In this document: positions 8,637 to 16,417 of the stretch, one piece after another
Numbering within the stretch: position 1 is the stretch's first letter
Layout of the letters: each line of letters starts with the position of its first letter
Source of the DNA: Arthrobacter ramosus
GTDB taxonomy: Bacteria; Actinomycetota; Actinomycetes; Actinomycetales; Micrococcaceae
Length of the DNA: 64,000 nucleotides
Direction of reading: 5' to 3'
Assembly: GCF_039535095.1 (NCBI RefSeq)
Contig: NZ_BAAAWN010000001.1
Span: 4,898,001-4,962,000, forward strand
Program-made: the position numbers and the translations under genes
The notes under the pieces: model-generated
Seen by the model: only the letters and a program-made list of their open reading frames with translations
What the model was told of the DNA's origin: nothing
Database searches by the model: none

Positions 8637-9488
8637 GTGAACCTTGAAACGATGCGCACCAGGCCCTTCTCGCAAGTGGATGTCTTCACTGACGTGCCGT
8701 ACCTCGGCAATCCGCTTGCCGTCGTCGTCGACGCTGAGGGGCTCAGCACGGAGCGGATGCAGCATTTTGCCAACTGGACCAACTTGTCTGAGACCACCTT
8801 CCTGCTGCCGCCCAGCGATCCTGCGGCCGATTACCGGGTGCGGATCTTCACCGGCAGCGAGGAATTTCCTTTCGCGGGACATCCGACACTCGGCTCGGCG
8901 CATGCGTGGCTGGCGTCCGGTGGAGTGCCGAAGCAGGACGGGATGCTGGTTCAGGAATGCGGCGCAGGCTTGGTCAAGGTGAAGCTCGACGGCGGACGCC
9001 TCGCCTTCGCTGCCCCGCCGCTGACGCGCTTCGGGCCTGTCGACGAGGCAATCATGGAACAGTTGGCCGCAGGACTCCGACTCCCCCGAACCGCGCTCTT
9101 GGATGCCTCGTGGCTGGTCAATGGCCCGCAGTGGATCGGTGTACTGCTTGAGTCGGCCGAGCAGGTCCTTGGCCTCGAGCCGGACCTCGCGGCGTTGGGG
9201 GATCTGAAGGTTGGCGTGATCGGTCCCCATGAACCGGGTGCCGGCGTCGATTTCGAGGTCCGGACGTTCATTCCGGGCGACGCCATGGTGGAGGATCCCG
9301 TGACGGGAAGCTTCAATGCGGGGGCGGCCCAGTGGCTGATCGGCAGTGGCCGGGCTCCGGAGCAATACGTCGCCGCGCAGGGTACGGTGCTGGGCCGGGC
9401 GGGACGCATCCACGTCAAGACGGAAGACGGCGACATCTGGGTGGGTGGAAGTTCGGTGATGTGCATCCAGGGAACCGTGCGGCTGTAG
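8637..9488 (+). CDS. PhzF family isomerase-like protein
   Basis: A 283-residue protein of the PhzF/YddE family, related to diaminopimelate epimerase. Family motifs are FSQVDVFTDVPYLGNPLAVV near residue 11, the LSETTFLLPPSD segment near 50 with the catalytic-type Glu, the EFPFAGHPTLGSAH segment near 75, and VEDPVTGSFNAGAAQWL near 220. True PhzF acts in phenazine synthesis; most homologues, including this one with no phenazine genes nearby, have unknown substrates. The GTG at 8637 is the first start in frame; an ATG at 8652 is an alternative. It is inserted between rplI and dnaB with its own promoter region after the terminator. Confidence 0.87.
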   Translation: MNLETMRTRPFSQVDVFTDVPYLGNPLAVVVDAEGLSTERMQHFANWTNLSETTFLLPPSDPAADYRVRIFTGSEEFPFAGHPTLGSAHAWLASGGVPKQDGMLVQECGAGLVKVKLDGGRLAFAAPPLTRFGPVDEAIMEQLAAGLRLPRTALLDASWLVNGPQWIGVLLESAEQVLGLEPDLAALGDLKVGVIGPHEPGAGVDFEVRTFIPGDAMVEDPVTGSFNAGAAQWLIGSGRAPEQYVAAQGTVLGRAGRIHVKTEDGDIWVGGSSVMCIQGTVRL

Positions 9489-9521
9489 CAGGGGAATAAA
9501 AGGGGCGGGGGCACAGTTTGG

Positions 9522-9547
9522 GAGTATAGATGCAAACGCATGTACTC
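9522..9547 (+). promoter_or_regulatory. candidate operator in the FMN reductase promoter
   Basis: An interrupted palindrome GAGTA-tag-ATGC-aaac-GCAT-g-TACTC lies about 40 bases upstream of the FMN reductase start. Such a site could bind a dimeric regulator. No regulator gene is adjacent, so the binder is unknown. Confidence 0.4.
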
Positions 9548-9588
9548 TGGTTTGAAGCCGTCAAACCGCCCAGCAACAGGAGATTGCC

Positions 9589-10215
9589 ATGGAGACCCGC
9601 CGCATAACCGTCCTTTCCGCCGGACTTGGCGTACCGTCGTCGAGCAGGCTTCTTGCAGACCAGCTCGCCGCCTCGGCCAAGCGCCAGCTGGGCGATGCCG
9701 GGTATGAGGTGCGTGTGGACGTTGTCGAGCTCCGGGACCTGGCCGTGGATATCGCCAACAACTTCGTCACCGGTTATGCCGCACCGCGCCTCGCGGAGGT
9801 GATCGCCGGCGTCGAGGATTCTGATGGCATCATCGCCGTCACGCCCGTCTTCAGCGCCTCCTATAGCGGGCTGTTCAAGTCCTTCATCGACGTTCTGGAC
9901 CCGAAGTCCCTGGACGGCAAGGCAGTTCTTCTCGGCGCCACGGGCGGCACGGACCGGCACCAAATGGTGCTCGACTACGCCATGCGTCCGCTCTTCACCT
10001 ACCTTCGCACCCGGATAACCCAGACGTCCGTTTTCGCCGGGCCCCAGGATTGGGGAAACGCCGACGACGGCGCGTCGCCACTATCGGTCCGCGTGGACCG
10101 GGCGGCGGGCGAGCTGGCCCGGCTTCTGAGCGGCGAACAGCCGCACCGCAAGGTGGACGCGATGGAATCCCTGCCTTTTGAGCAACTACTCGCGGGGATC
10201 ACGGCGGGACGCTAG
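9589..10215 (+). CDS. NAD(P)H-dependent FMN reductase (flavodoxin-like)
   Basis: A 208-residue cytosolic flavodoxin-fold reductase of the NADPH-dependent FMN reductase family. The phosphate-binding loop is SAGLGVPSSSR near residue 9. The flavin and nicotinamide contact region ITPVFSASYSGLFKSFID-like sequence is near residue 82, and GKAVLLGATGGTDRHQMVLDYAMRPLF is at 105-130, the hallmark of the CE1759/MsuE-like group. Such proteins supply reduced flavin to two-component monooxygenases or protect from oxidative stress. The ATG is preceded by CAGGAGA. A palindrome lies in its promoter. Confidence 0.85.
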   Translation: METRRITVLSAGLGVPSSSRLLADQLAASAKRQLGDAGYEVRVDVVELRDLAVDIANNFVTGYAAPRLAEVIAGVEDSDGIIAVTPVFSASYSGLFKSFIDVLDPKSLDGKAVLLGATGGTDRHQMVLDYAMRPLFTYLRTRITQTSVFAGPQDWGNADDGASPLSVRVDRAAGELARLLSGEQPHRKVDAMESLPFEQLLAGITAGR

Positions 10216-10243
10216 GGGAGCCTCGGCTGCCCAGCTCCTGGCA

Positions 10244-10819
10244 CTAGTCGTCCAGCAGCTCGATGAACTCGCGGGCCTGCTTCATGCTAATGTCGGAATG
10301 CTTGGTCAGCGCCAACGCCGCGGCCTCGACATCGCCGCTCTTGGCCAAGGTGCGGATCCGTCCGTAGATCTCGTCATTGAGCATGTTGCTGCTCACCTCA
10401 CGCGTGACGTCGCCCTTGCTGGCGATTGCCCGGTAACGGTACGGGAAGCGCTCCGGCTCGTCGTCGTCGGGCATGAGGTCCTGTGGGGCAGGCTCGGGCT
10501 TGCGGAAGGGCTGCGGGTGCGCTGCAAGGGCGCCGACGGCGTCCCGTGAGGCGCGCAGGCCTTCTCCGGTGGCGCTGAGGTACAGCTTGATGGCCGCCAT
10601 GGCCTGACCCTGGGCGATCAGGGAATACAGCTGCCGGTGCTGATCCTCGTTCAGCTTTGCGGCGGCCCTGCGGGCCAGTTCCACGGGATCCACGCCCGCT
10701 TTGCCCGTGGCAGCATTACTGCGAAGTTCCGCAGAGCGGCGGGAGAGCATGCGGCTGATCAGCAGCACGCCGACGGCGACGGCGGCCAGGATCAAGACCG
10801 GGACGAGTAGGGATGACAT
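10244..10819 (-). CDS. membrane-anchored protein with L7/L12 C-terminal-like segment
   Basis: A 191-residue protein of unknown function. One N-terminal membrane segment (about residues 3-22) is followed by a cytosolic region. The stretch AMAAIKLYLSATGEGLRASR near residue 70 strongly resembles the C-terminal domain of ribosomal protein L7/L12, where the pattern is AIK-x4-ATG-x-GL-x3-(K/R)-x-AV. A Pro-rich linker (about 105-125) follows, then a second helical segment with KSGDVEAAALALTKHSDIS near 160. It begins 3 bases after the end of the companion gene at 10823-11302, which has the same design, so both are probably co-transcribed. The role at the membrane is unknown. Confidence 0.75.
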   Translation of the reverse strand: MSSLLVPVLILAAVAVGVLLISRMLSRRSAELRSNAATGKAGVDPVELARRAAAKLNEDQHRQLYSLIAQGQAMAAIKLYLSATGEGLRASRDAVGALAAHPQPFRKPEPAPQDLMPDDDEPERFPYRYRAIASKGDVTREVSSNMLNDEIYGRIRTLAKSGDVEAAALALTKHSDISMKQAREFIELLDD

Positions 10820-10822
10820 GCG

Positions 10823-11302
10823 CTAAAGCCGATCTATGTAGTTCTTGGCGGTCAACAAGTCCGAGTGGGTTTGCTGGCGCAGGAGCTTGATGGCCTGAAT
10901 CTTCTGCCCACTGCGGACCATGCCCTGCAATTGCAGGGCGAACTGTGGATTCAACTGCCCGTTGGGCAGGATGGGACCGTTGTAGCCGGCCTGGCCGACC
11001 CCCGGGCTGGCTGCGACCTGCGCCCTCAGCGCGGCCCGCGACTGGCTGTCCTGTTGCGACTGTTGCTGCGCGTTTTGACTCGGCCTTGTGGATGCATCGA
11101 TGCGGGCCCTTGCCGCCGTTGCCGCCTGCACTTGGGCGGCCTGGTGGGCTGCCGAGCGGGCGGCCAGCTCCCGTTGATAGCGCTCGGCGTCGGACAACCC
11201 CGAGTTGCGTGGCTTGAATGCGGCCGTCAGGGCCCAAATCACAGCCACAAGGATGACAACGGGCATTGCGACCAGCAGTACATCCCCAACAGTGAAACCC
11301 AT
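10823..11302 (-). CDS. membrane-anchored protein with L7/L12 C-terminal-like segment
   Basis: A 159-residue protein of unknown function, upstream partner of the gene at 10244-10819. It has one membrane segment (about residues 5-28), then a long Ala/Gln-rich stretch (about 50-110) likely to be a helix or disordered spacer, and a C-terminal module SGQKIQAIKLLRQQTHSDLL near 133, followed by TAKNYIDRL. That end closely mimics the L7/L12 C-terminal pattern KI-x-AIK-x2-R-x2-T-x3-L-x2-AK. In L7/L12 this domain recruits translation factors. The pair are read away from dnaB. Confidence 0.75.
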   Translation of the reverse strand: MGFTVGDVLLVAMPVVILVAVIWALTAAFKPRNSGLSDAERYQRELAARSAAHQAAQVQAATAARARIDASTRPSQNAQQQSQQDSQSRAALRAQVAASPGVGQAGYNGPILPNGQLNPQFALQLQGMVRSGQKIQAIKLLRQQTHSDLLTAKNYIDRL

Positions 11303-11928
11303 ACCTAGAGCTTATGTCAGAACGCAGTTATCCACAGCACATTCCTGCTTTGGCATAGCTTCTGGGAGCCGTCTGTCAAATTCCGGGATGGATTGTGGGG
11401 AGCATCACATTTTTGGCATATTTATCCCTCTCTGGGCCATTGGACGAGGGACGGGGTGTGGATTGAGCGAATCGGCCTGTGGATGATCCGCCGAAGAAAA
11501 TACTTTTGATCCACATGGCGGGAAGAACGTTTTCCCAGTTCAGAGGCTATTTACCGCAAAAAGAATTTCTCTTTCCACAGGGTCATGCACAGACTGTGCA
11601 CAAGTAGGGGTGTGTATTCCACACTTTATCCACAGGCCCGGCTTGGTGCCTCGGAAAAGCAGGGCTAACGTGACTGAGTACCTGCTTTAGGTACTTGGAA
11701 AACCCCTGTTTCTGGTGGACGGCGCGTTGGTGCCGTCGGTAAGCAGCGTGCCCGCGGACCTGTCTGTGGATAAGTTGTGGAAATCTCGGGGAACCAAAAT
11801 TGTCGGTGCCCTACGGAACAGTTTGGACCAGCCGGCATAAACGGCGCGGTCGGAGCAACCCTCACCGGGGCATTGGCCTACCGCACCGCCGGGAACAGTT
11901 ATCTGCGCGGTACACAATGGAGGACGGC
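11303..11928. promoter_or_regulatory. dnaB upstream region with a DnaA-box cluster
   Basis: This 626-base gap, richer in A and T than its surroundings, holds perfect TTATCCACA boxes at 11328-11336 and 11626-11634 on the + strand and at 11765-11773 on the - strand. One-mismatch versions occur at 11478-11486 (TGTGGATGA) and 11507-11515 (TGATCCACA), and weaker ones around 11456 and 11571. No protein-coding gene is convincing here. dnaA and dnaN are not in the window, so this is not shown to be oriC; DnaA control of dnaB or a DnaA titration site are the likely readings. Confidence 0.65.
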
Positions 11929-13311
11929 TTGTCAGTTACGCACTTGGATTCGATCGAGGGCGGCCGGACATCGGACGCCAGCCGCAAACCTCCGCAGGAC
12001 ATCCCCGCTGAGCAATCGGTTCTCGGCGGCATGATGCTGTCCAAGGACGCCATTGCCGACGTCGTGGAACTAGTCCGTGGCCATGACTTCTACCGCCCGG
12101 CCCACGAGACCATCTACGAGTCCATCATCGACCTCTACGGCCGCGGCGAACCTGCCGATGCCGTCACGGTGTCCGACGAGCTGACCAAGCGCGGCGAGAT
12201 CAACAGGATCGGCGGCCCTGCCTACCTGCACGAGCTCATCCAGACCGTGCCCACGGCGGCCAACGCCGGCTACTATGCCGAAATCGTGGCTGAGCGGGCC
12301 GTCCTGCGCCGACTCGTCAACGCCGGCACCAAGATCGTCCAGATGGGCTACGGCCAGGACGGCGAGGTGGAAGACCTCGTCAACCAGGCCCAGGCCGAGA
12401 TCTATGCCGTGGCCGAACGCCGCACCGCGGAAGACTACGTGGCGCTCAAGGACGTCATGGAGTCCACCGTTGACGAGATCGAGGCATCCGGTCACCGCGG
12501 GGAAGGCATGACGGGCGTCCCCACAGGATTCTACGAACTCGATGAGCTCACCCATGGTCTGCACCCGGGCCAGATGATCGTCATCGCCGCGCGCCCAGCC
12601 GTCGGTAAGTCCACGTTCGCGCTGGACTTCGCCCGTTCCGCTGCCATCAAGCACAACCTCGCCACCGTGATGTTCTCGCTGGAAATGGGACGCAACGAAA
12701 TCGCGATGCGCCTGCTGTCCGCGGAAGCCACCATTGGCCTTCAGGACCTGCGTAAGGGCACCATCAAGGACGAGCAGTGGTCCAAGATCGCCACCACCAT
12801 GGGCCGCATGAACGACGCTCCTTTGTTCATCGATGACAGCCCCAATATGTCCCTCATGGAAATCAGGGCCAAGTGCCGTCGCCTGAAGCAGCAGCACGAC
12901 CTCAAACTGGTGATTCTCGACTACCTCCAGCTCATGAGCTCCGGCAAGAAGGTGGAATCCCGCCAGCAGGAAGTCTCCGAATTCTCGCGTGCCCTTAAGC
13001 TGTTGGCCAAGGAGCTCCAGGTTCCGGTCATCGCGCTCTCGCAGCTCAACCGTGGATCCGAACAGCGCCAGGACAAGCGGCCCATGGTCTCGGACCTCCG
13101 CGAATCGGGTTCCATCGAGCAGGACGCCGACATGGTCATCCTGCTTCACCGCGAAGACGTCTACGACAAAGAGTCCCCCCGCGCCGGCGAGGCTGACATC
13201 CTCATCGCCAAGCACCGTAACGGTCCCACCAAGGACATCGTGGTTGCCTTCCAAGGGCATTACTCCCGCTTCGCCAATATGGCGGGCGAGACAGGCGGCG
13301 GCGGGTTCTAG
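11929..13311 (+). CDS. dnaB: replicative DNA helicase DnaB
   Basis: A 460-residue hexameric helicase that unwinds the replication fork. The N-terminal primase-interacting domain covers about residues 15-120 (PPQDIPAEQSVLGGMMLS). The RecA-like domain has Walker A ARPAVGKSTFALD near 222, Walker B LVILDYLQLM near 328 and the arginine-finger region HRNGPTKD near 425. No intein is present. The frame is open to 11800, but the segment before residue 1 does not look like DnaB. I chose the TTG at 11929 because GGAGGA sits six bases upstream, inside the codons of a rival ATG at 11917 that lacks its own site. A DnaA-box cluster precedes it. Confidence 0.95.
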   Translation: MSVTHLDSIEGGRTSDASRKPPQDIPAEQSVLGGMMLSKDAIADVVELVRGHDFYRPAHETIYESIIDLYGRGEPADAVTVSDELTKRGEINRIGGPAYLHELIQTVPTAANAGYYAEIVAERAVLRRLVNAGTKIVQMGYGQDGEVEDLVNQAQAEIYAVAERRTAEDYVALKDVMESTVDEIEASGHRGEGMTGVPTGFYELDELTHGLHPGQMIVIAARPAVGKSTFALDFARSAAIKHNLATVMFSLEMGRNEIAMRLLSAEATIGLQDLRKGTIKDEQWSKIATTMGRMNDAPLFIDDSPNMSLMEIRAKCRRLKQQHDLKLVILDYLQLMSSGKKVESRQQEVSEFSRALKLLAKELQVPVIALSQLNRGSEQRQDKRPMVSDLRESGSIEQDADMVILLHREDVYDKESPRAGEADILIAKHRNGPTKDIVVAFQGHYSRFANMAGETGGGGF

Positions 13312-13363
13312 CTTCCGGCTGGTCGGTGGTGCGCAGACGAGGCCCGTTCGTCCGGTCCGTGCA

Positions 13364-14017
13364 CTACAGTGCGTTGATCGTGGTGCTCTTGTGGATCTCG
13401 GACCAGGTTGATTTGAGTGTGTCGAGGGTCGGGCAGATTGCTTCGACCTCGATGGTGACCGCCGGCTTGTTGAACGTCCGGATAGCCGTGAAGTCGTAGG
13501 TACTCCCCGACTGAAAGCTGACAGACAGCATGGCCACGTCATGGATGCCGGCAGCACCGTAGCCCAGGGTGGTGTCCTTGGCGCTTGCGACGAGGTCCTT
13601 CTCTCCAGGGGCGAGGATGGAGAGAACCTTCAGGGTCGATGCCCTATCGTCCCCGGCGACCAGCTCGGAGGGCTGATTGCGCATCTGGGTCGTCCTGACT
13701 TTGCATTGAGTCTTCTGCGCGGTGAATGTCGTTACCCCGTCTGTCGCGACACTGCTATTGTCGGTCTGCCATCCGGACGTCGGATCCCCGAGGGAGGTGC
13801 CGACGTCGGGCGTGTGTCCACCGTTTTCGTCTCCGAGGATCCTGTTTCCGTTGTCCCAAGAGAGATTCTCCGTGGTCGGGTCGAGCCTTGACGCCGCAGC
13901 TCCGGACGGGCTGACTTGAGCCGGAGCGCCGACGGCGCAGCCGCCGAGCGCAGCTGTGGCAATGACCGCTGGCAAAAGCGCTGCGAACGGTCTGCGGAAT
14001 GGACTCGGCGTTTTCAT
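13364..14017 (-). CDS. putative lipoprotein
   Basis: A 217-residue secreted protein of unknown function. It has a basic N-terminus, a hydrophobic stretch and the lipobox ALGGC at about residues 23-27, so it should be lipid-anchored on the outer face of the membrane. The remainder has no motif I recognise; a single later pair of Cys (in TQCKVRTTQM and EAICPTLDTL) could form a disulphide. It is convergent with dnaB and followed upstream by an acyl-CoA thioesterase gene on the same strand. Confidence 0.75.
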   Translation of the reverse strand: MKTPSPFRRPFAALLPAVIATAALGGCAVGAPAQVSPSGAAASRLDPTTENLSWDNGNRILGDENGGHTPDVGTSLGDPTSGWQTDNSSVATDGVTTFTAQKTQCKVRTTQMRNQPSELVAGDDRASTLKVLSILAPGEKDLVASAKDTTLGYGAAGIHDVAMLSVSFQSGSTYDFTAIRTFNKPAVTIEVEAICPTLDTLKSTWSEIHKSTTINAL

Positions 14018-14058
14018 GGGGATCCTTCGGTATGGGGGGACGCCAATCGTCGCACTGC

Positions 14059-15027
14059 CTACCGGCCGTTGAGCAAATGATCGGGCATCCGGGTTCCGGG
14101 AGCCCGTCCCCGGATCTCCAGCAGTTCGCGGGCGTGGGCGTGAAGGCGTCGATCCTCGTCGGTTTCCGGCACCCAGGGCGGGATCGGAACGGACGTGCCG
14201 GTTTCGTCCCTCGCCACCATGACCGTGAGGCAGTAGGTGGTCAGGTTCATCTCACGGCTCTTGGGGTTGCCGGAGCGGACGTGGACGGCAATATGCATGC
14301 CTTTGTGGCCTGTGTAGACGAGACGGGCTTCTACTTCCACCACGTCGCCGATCAAGAGCGGGCGGTAGAAGCGCACGCCTCCGGAGAACACGGCCACGGT
14401 GTCCTTGCCGCAATAACGGGAAGCGCAGACGTAGGCGGCCTCATCGATCCACTTCATGACGATTCCGCCGTGGACTTTCCCGCCCCAGTTCACGTCAGTG
14501 GGGGCCGCCATGAAGCGGAGAACGACGCGCTCGGCCGTGCCGGCGTCGGTATATTCCTGTGCGTTCATGGCTTCGACGATCTTTTCCCGCACGGCGATCC
14601 GCGCGAGGGCGTTGTGACGCTGCTCGATTTCCTCCGGCGTCGAGGGCTCGAACTGGGGGACTGGAACCGGGCGGCCGTCGGGACCGACCGCAACGAAGAT
14701 CACCAGGCACTGGCTGCGCATCGTGGCTGGCCCGCCCTTGGGGTCGCCGGAGGACACGATGGTCCGGATGTGCATGGAAGAGCGGCCCGTGTAGACGATG
14801 GTCGCTTCGACCTCGACCATGTCTCCGCTGTTCACGGGGTCGGCGAAATGGATGTTGCCTACGTATGCCGTGACGCAATAGGACTTCGCCCAGCCAACAG
14901 CTGCCGCGTAGGCGGCCTTGTCCACCCACTCAAGGACAGTGCCGGCGTCGACGGACCCGCTGTGTCCGACGTCGGTGGGGGAGGCAAGGAACCGCAGCGT
15001 GACGGAATGGGAGGGGAGCTCGCTCAT
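14059..15027 (-). CDS. acyl-CoA thioesterase, double hotdog
   Basis: A 322-residue cytosolic thioesterase that hydrolyses acyl-CoA to free acid and CoA. Two tandem hotdog domains of the YciA/BACH type are clear: SVTLRFLASPTDVGHSGSVD near residue 8 and VVLRFMAAPTDVNWGGKVHG near 170, each followed by a W(V/I)D(K/E)AAY helix. In the second copy the Asn-Trp-Gly-Gly form is standard; the first copy carries HSGS instead, so one half may be less active. The open frame extends far upstream, but the ATG at 15027 gives the family start MSELPSHSVTLRFL, so I chose it. Confidence 0.88.
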   Translation of the reverse strand: MSELPSHSVTLRFLASPTDVGHSGSVDAGTVLEWVDKAAYAAAVGWAKSYCVTAYVGNIHFADPVNSGDMVEVEATIVYTGRSSMHIRTIVSSGDPKGGPATMRSQCLVIFVAVGPDGRPVPVPQFEPSTPEEIEQRHNALARIAVREKIVEAMNAQEYTDAGTAERVVLRFMAAPTDVNWGGKVHGGIVMKWIDEAAYVCASRYCGKDTVAVFSGGVRFYRPLLIGDVVEVEARLVYTGHKGMHIAVHVRSGNPKSREMNLTTYCLTVMVARDETGTSVPIPPWVPETDEDRRLHAHARELLEIRGRAPGTRMPDHLLNGR

Positions 15028-15120
15028 GACGTGAGTGTATCGACGGCGTAGATACTGATGCGCTGTATGACGGGCTGGCGACGCCGAAGCGGACCAGCGA
15101 CTCCCAGGGCGATCTGTGTC

Positions 15121-15172
15121 ACGCAAACTGGCTGTCGACGCCCGGATTCGGGAGTCGACAGCCCGTTTGCGT
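15121..15172. repeat. strong palindromic hairpin between thioesterase and DoxX genes
   Basis: Arms ACGCAAACTGGCTGTCGAC and GTCGACAGCCCGTTTGCGT match over 19 bases with one mismatch around a 14-base loop. There is no T-run. It lies downstream of the DoxX gene and may act as a terminator or be a member of the dispersed palindromic repeats seen elsewhere in this window. Confidence 0.7.
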
Positions 15173-15218
15173 GTCGCCAGCGCACTTGGGTGTCGCCAGC
15201 GGGGAAGCGCACGCGATC

Positions 15219-15653
15219 TTAGGCGAGGATGCCCAGCTTGGAACCCTTCCGCCCGAAGACTGCGGCATCGATGGAGATCTGTCCGGCGCCGGTCAGGGCC
15301 ACGGCTGCCGCTGCGGCGGCGAGGGCCAGGACGAGTTCGTACCCGCCCTTGTCGGCAAACAGGCCGGCCGGGGCGTGGACCAGGAACAGGGCGCCGAGCA
15401 TGTCCAGTGCAAGGAGGGCGGCGAAGACCCGGGTAAGCACGCCCGCGATGAGGGCAATGCCTCCGACAAGTTCGATGGTTGCCACGATCGGGGCCACGAC
15501 GTCGGCGGCGGGTACGCCCATCTTGCCGAAGGCTGCCTGGGTGCCGGCGATGGTGAACTCGGTGAATTTCTGCCAGCCATGCGCGGCGAAGATGAAGCCG
15601 ACAATGACGCGCAGGACGGTAAGGGCTGTGTTGGTCAGGGTGGACTGGTTCAT
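15219..15653 (-). CDS. DoxX family membrane protein
   Basis: A 144-residue membrane protein of the DoxX family, with four hydrophobic segments at about residues 8-28, 50-70, 75-95 and 105-125. The family pattern VLRVIVGFIFAAHGWQKF starts near residue 13 and VGGIALIAGVLTR near 62. Family members take part in redox-linked membrane complexes or thiol stress responses, but the role of this one is not known. The open frame begins at 15719, but the ATG at 15653 gives the usual short cytosolic start MNQSTLTN. Confidence 0.85.
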   Translation of the reverse strand: MNQSTLTNTALTVLRVIVGFIFAAHGWQKFTEFTIAGTQAAFGKMGVPAADVVAPIVATIELVGGIALIAGVLTRVFAALLALDMLGALFLVHAPAGLFADKGGYELVLALAAAAAAVALTGAGQISIDAAVFGRKGSKLGILA

Positions 15654-15807
15654 GTAATTGCACCGTTTTCGGGTAGCGGTTGGCGGTTGTGAAGCTCCCA
15701 GAGGCAAGGCCCAATTCATTGAAGCTTCAACTCAAGACTTTCGGACTTTGCTTGAAGTGTCAAACAAACGTGACGCGGCGAGGCCGCCTCCGCAGTCCCG
15801 GCTGAGG

Positions 15808-16377
15808 CTACTGGCCCTTCCGCTTTGCTTCCAGCCAGGGTTTCAGGAGCCGGGTGGTAACGGGCAGGAAAATGTAGACCATGAGCGGCGTCAGGATGCA
15901 GATGTTCAACAGAACCTGGAAGACCAGCGGCCAGCCCAGGACCAGGGGGTGCAGCAGGAAATTGGCCAGCAAGCTCAAGGGAAAGAACGGCAGAAAGATG
16001 CTGACGGCCTGCTTCCATCGTGGCGGCACCACCGTCTCCGGGACGACGAGGTTCACGTCGCCGGGTTGCGAGAACCATCCTTCGATGCCGGATCGGCGCT
16101 CCACACGTGTGACCTCCATGAGCTCGGTGGCGCTTTCGATCCACCATCGGCGCTCTTCGGATTCCTCCCAAGCCTGCAGGGTTTCAGCGTCCGCGAAGCG
16201 GTAAAGCATGTGCCATTCATCGGAATCGGCCGCCGTGCGCACCCACCCTGAGCCCAAATAGCCGGGCCATTCCCGGGCAAGTTCCTGGCCCGCGTGGGCC
16301 CATGCGTTGGCTTGGCGGGTGTAACCGGGAATGATGGTGCGGGCGACGGAAACGGTGATGGGATGCTCGAGTGACAC
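15808..16377 (-). CDS. ABM-domain protein with C-terminal membrane segments
   Basis: A 189-residue protein. The first 100 residues resemble the antibiotic biosynthesis monooxygenase (ABM) ferredoxin-like fold found in the family of membrane-linked ABM proteins, with WHMLYRFADAETLQAWEES near residue 55. Two membrane segments follow at about 125-145 and 150-172, and the C-terminus is basic. The enzyme activity of such fusions has not been defined. It is divergent from the MATE transporter gene, with only 40 bases between the starts. Confidence 0.75.
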   Translation of the reverse strand: MSLEHPITVSVARTIIPGYTRQANAWAHAGQELAREWPGYLGSGWVRTAADSDEWHMLYRFADAETLQAWEESEERRWWIESATELMEVTRVERRSGIEGWFSQPGDVNLVVPETVVPPRWKQAVSIFLPFFPLSLLANFLLHPLVLGWPLVFQVLLNICILTPLMVYIFLPVTTRLLKPWLEAKRKGQ

Positions 16378-16417
16378 CTCACCAAGCTACATGCCGGCGC
16401 CCCGCTAGGCTGGGAAA

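Noticed and set aside
8079..9413. 444-codon minus-strand frame
   Set aside because: Antisense to rplI and the PhzF-like gene.
11303..11928. Chromosomal origin oriC
   Set aside because: The DnaA boxes suit it, but dnaA, dnaN and gidB/rpmH neighbours are absent from the window, so only a DnaA-bound region is claimed.
12070..13557. 495-codon minus-strand frame
   Set aside because: Antisense to dnaB; only shadow composition.
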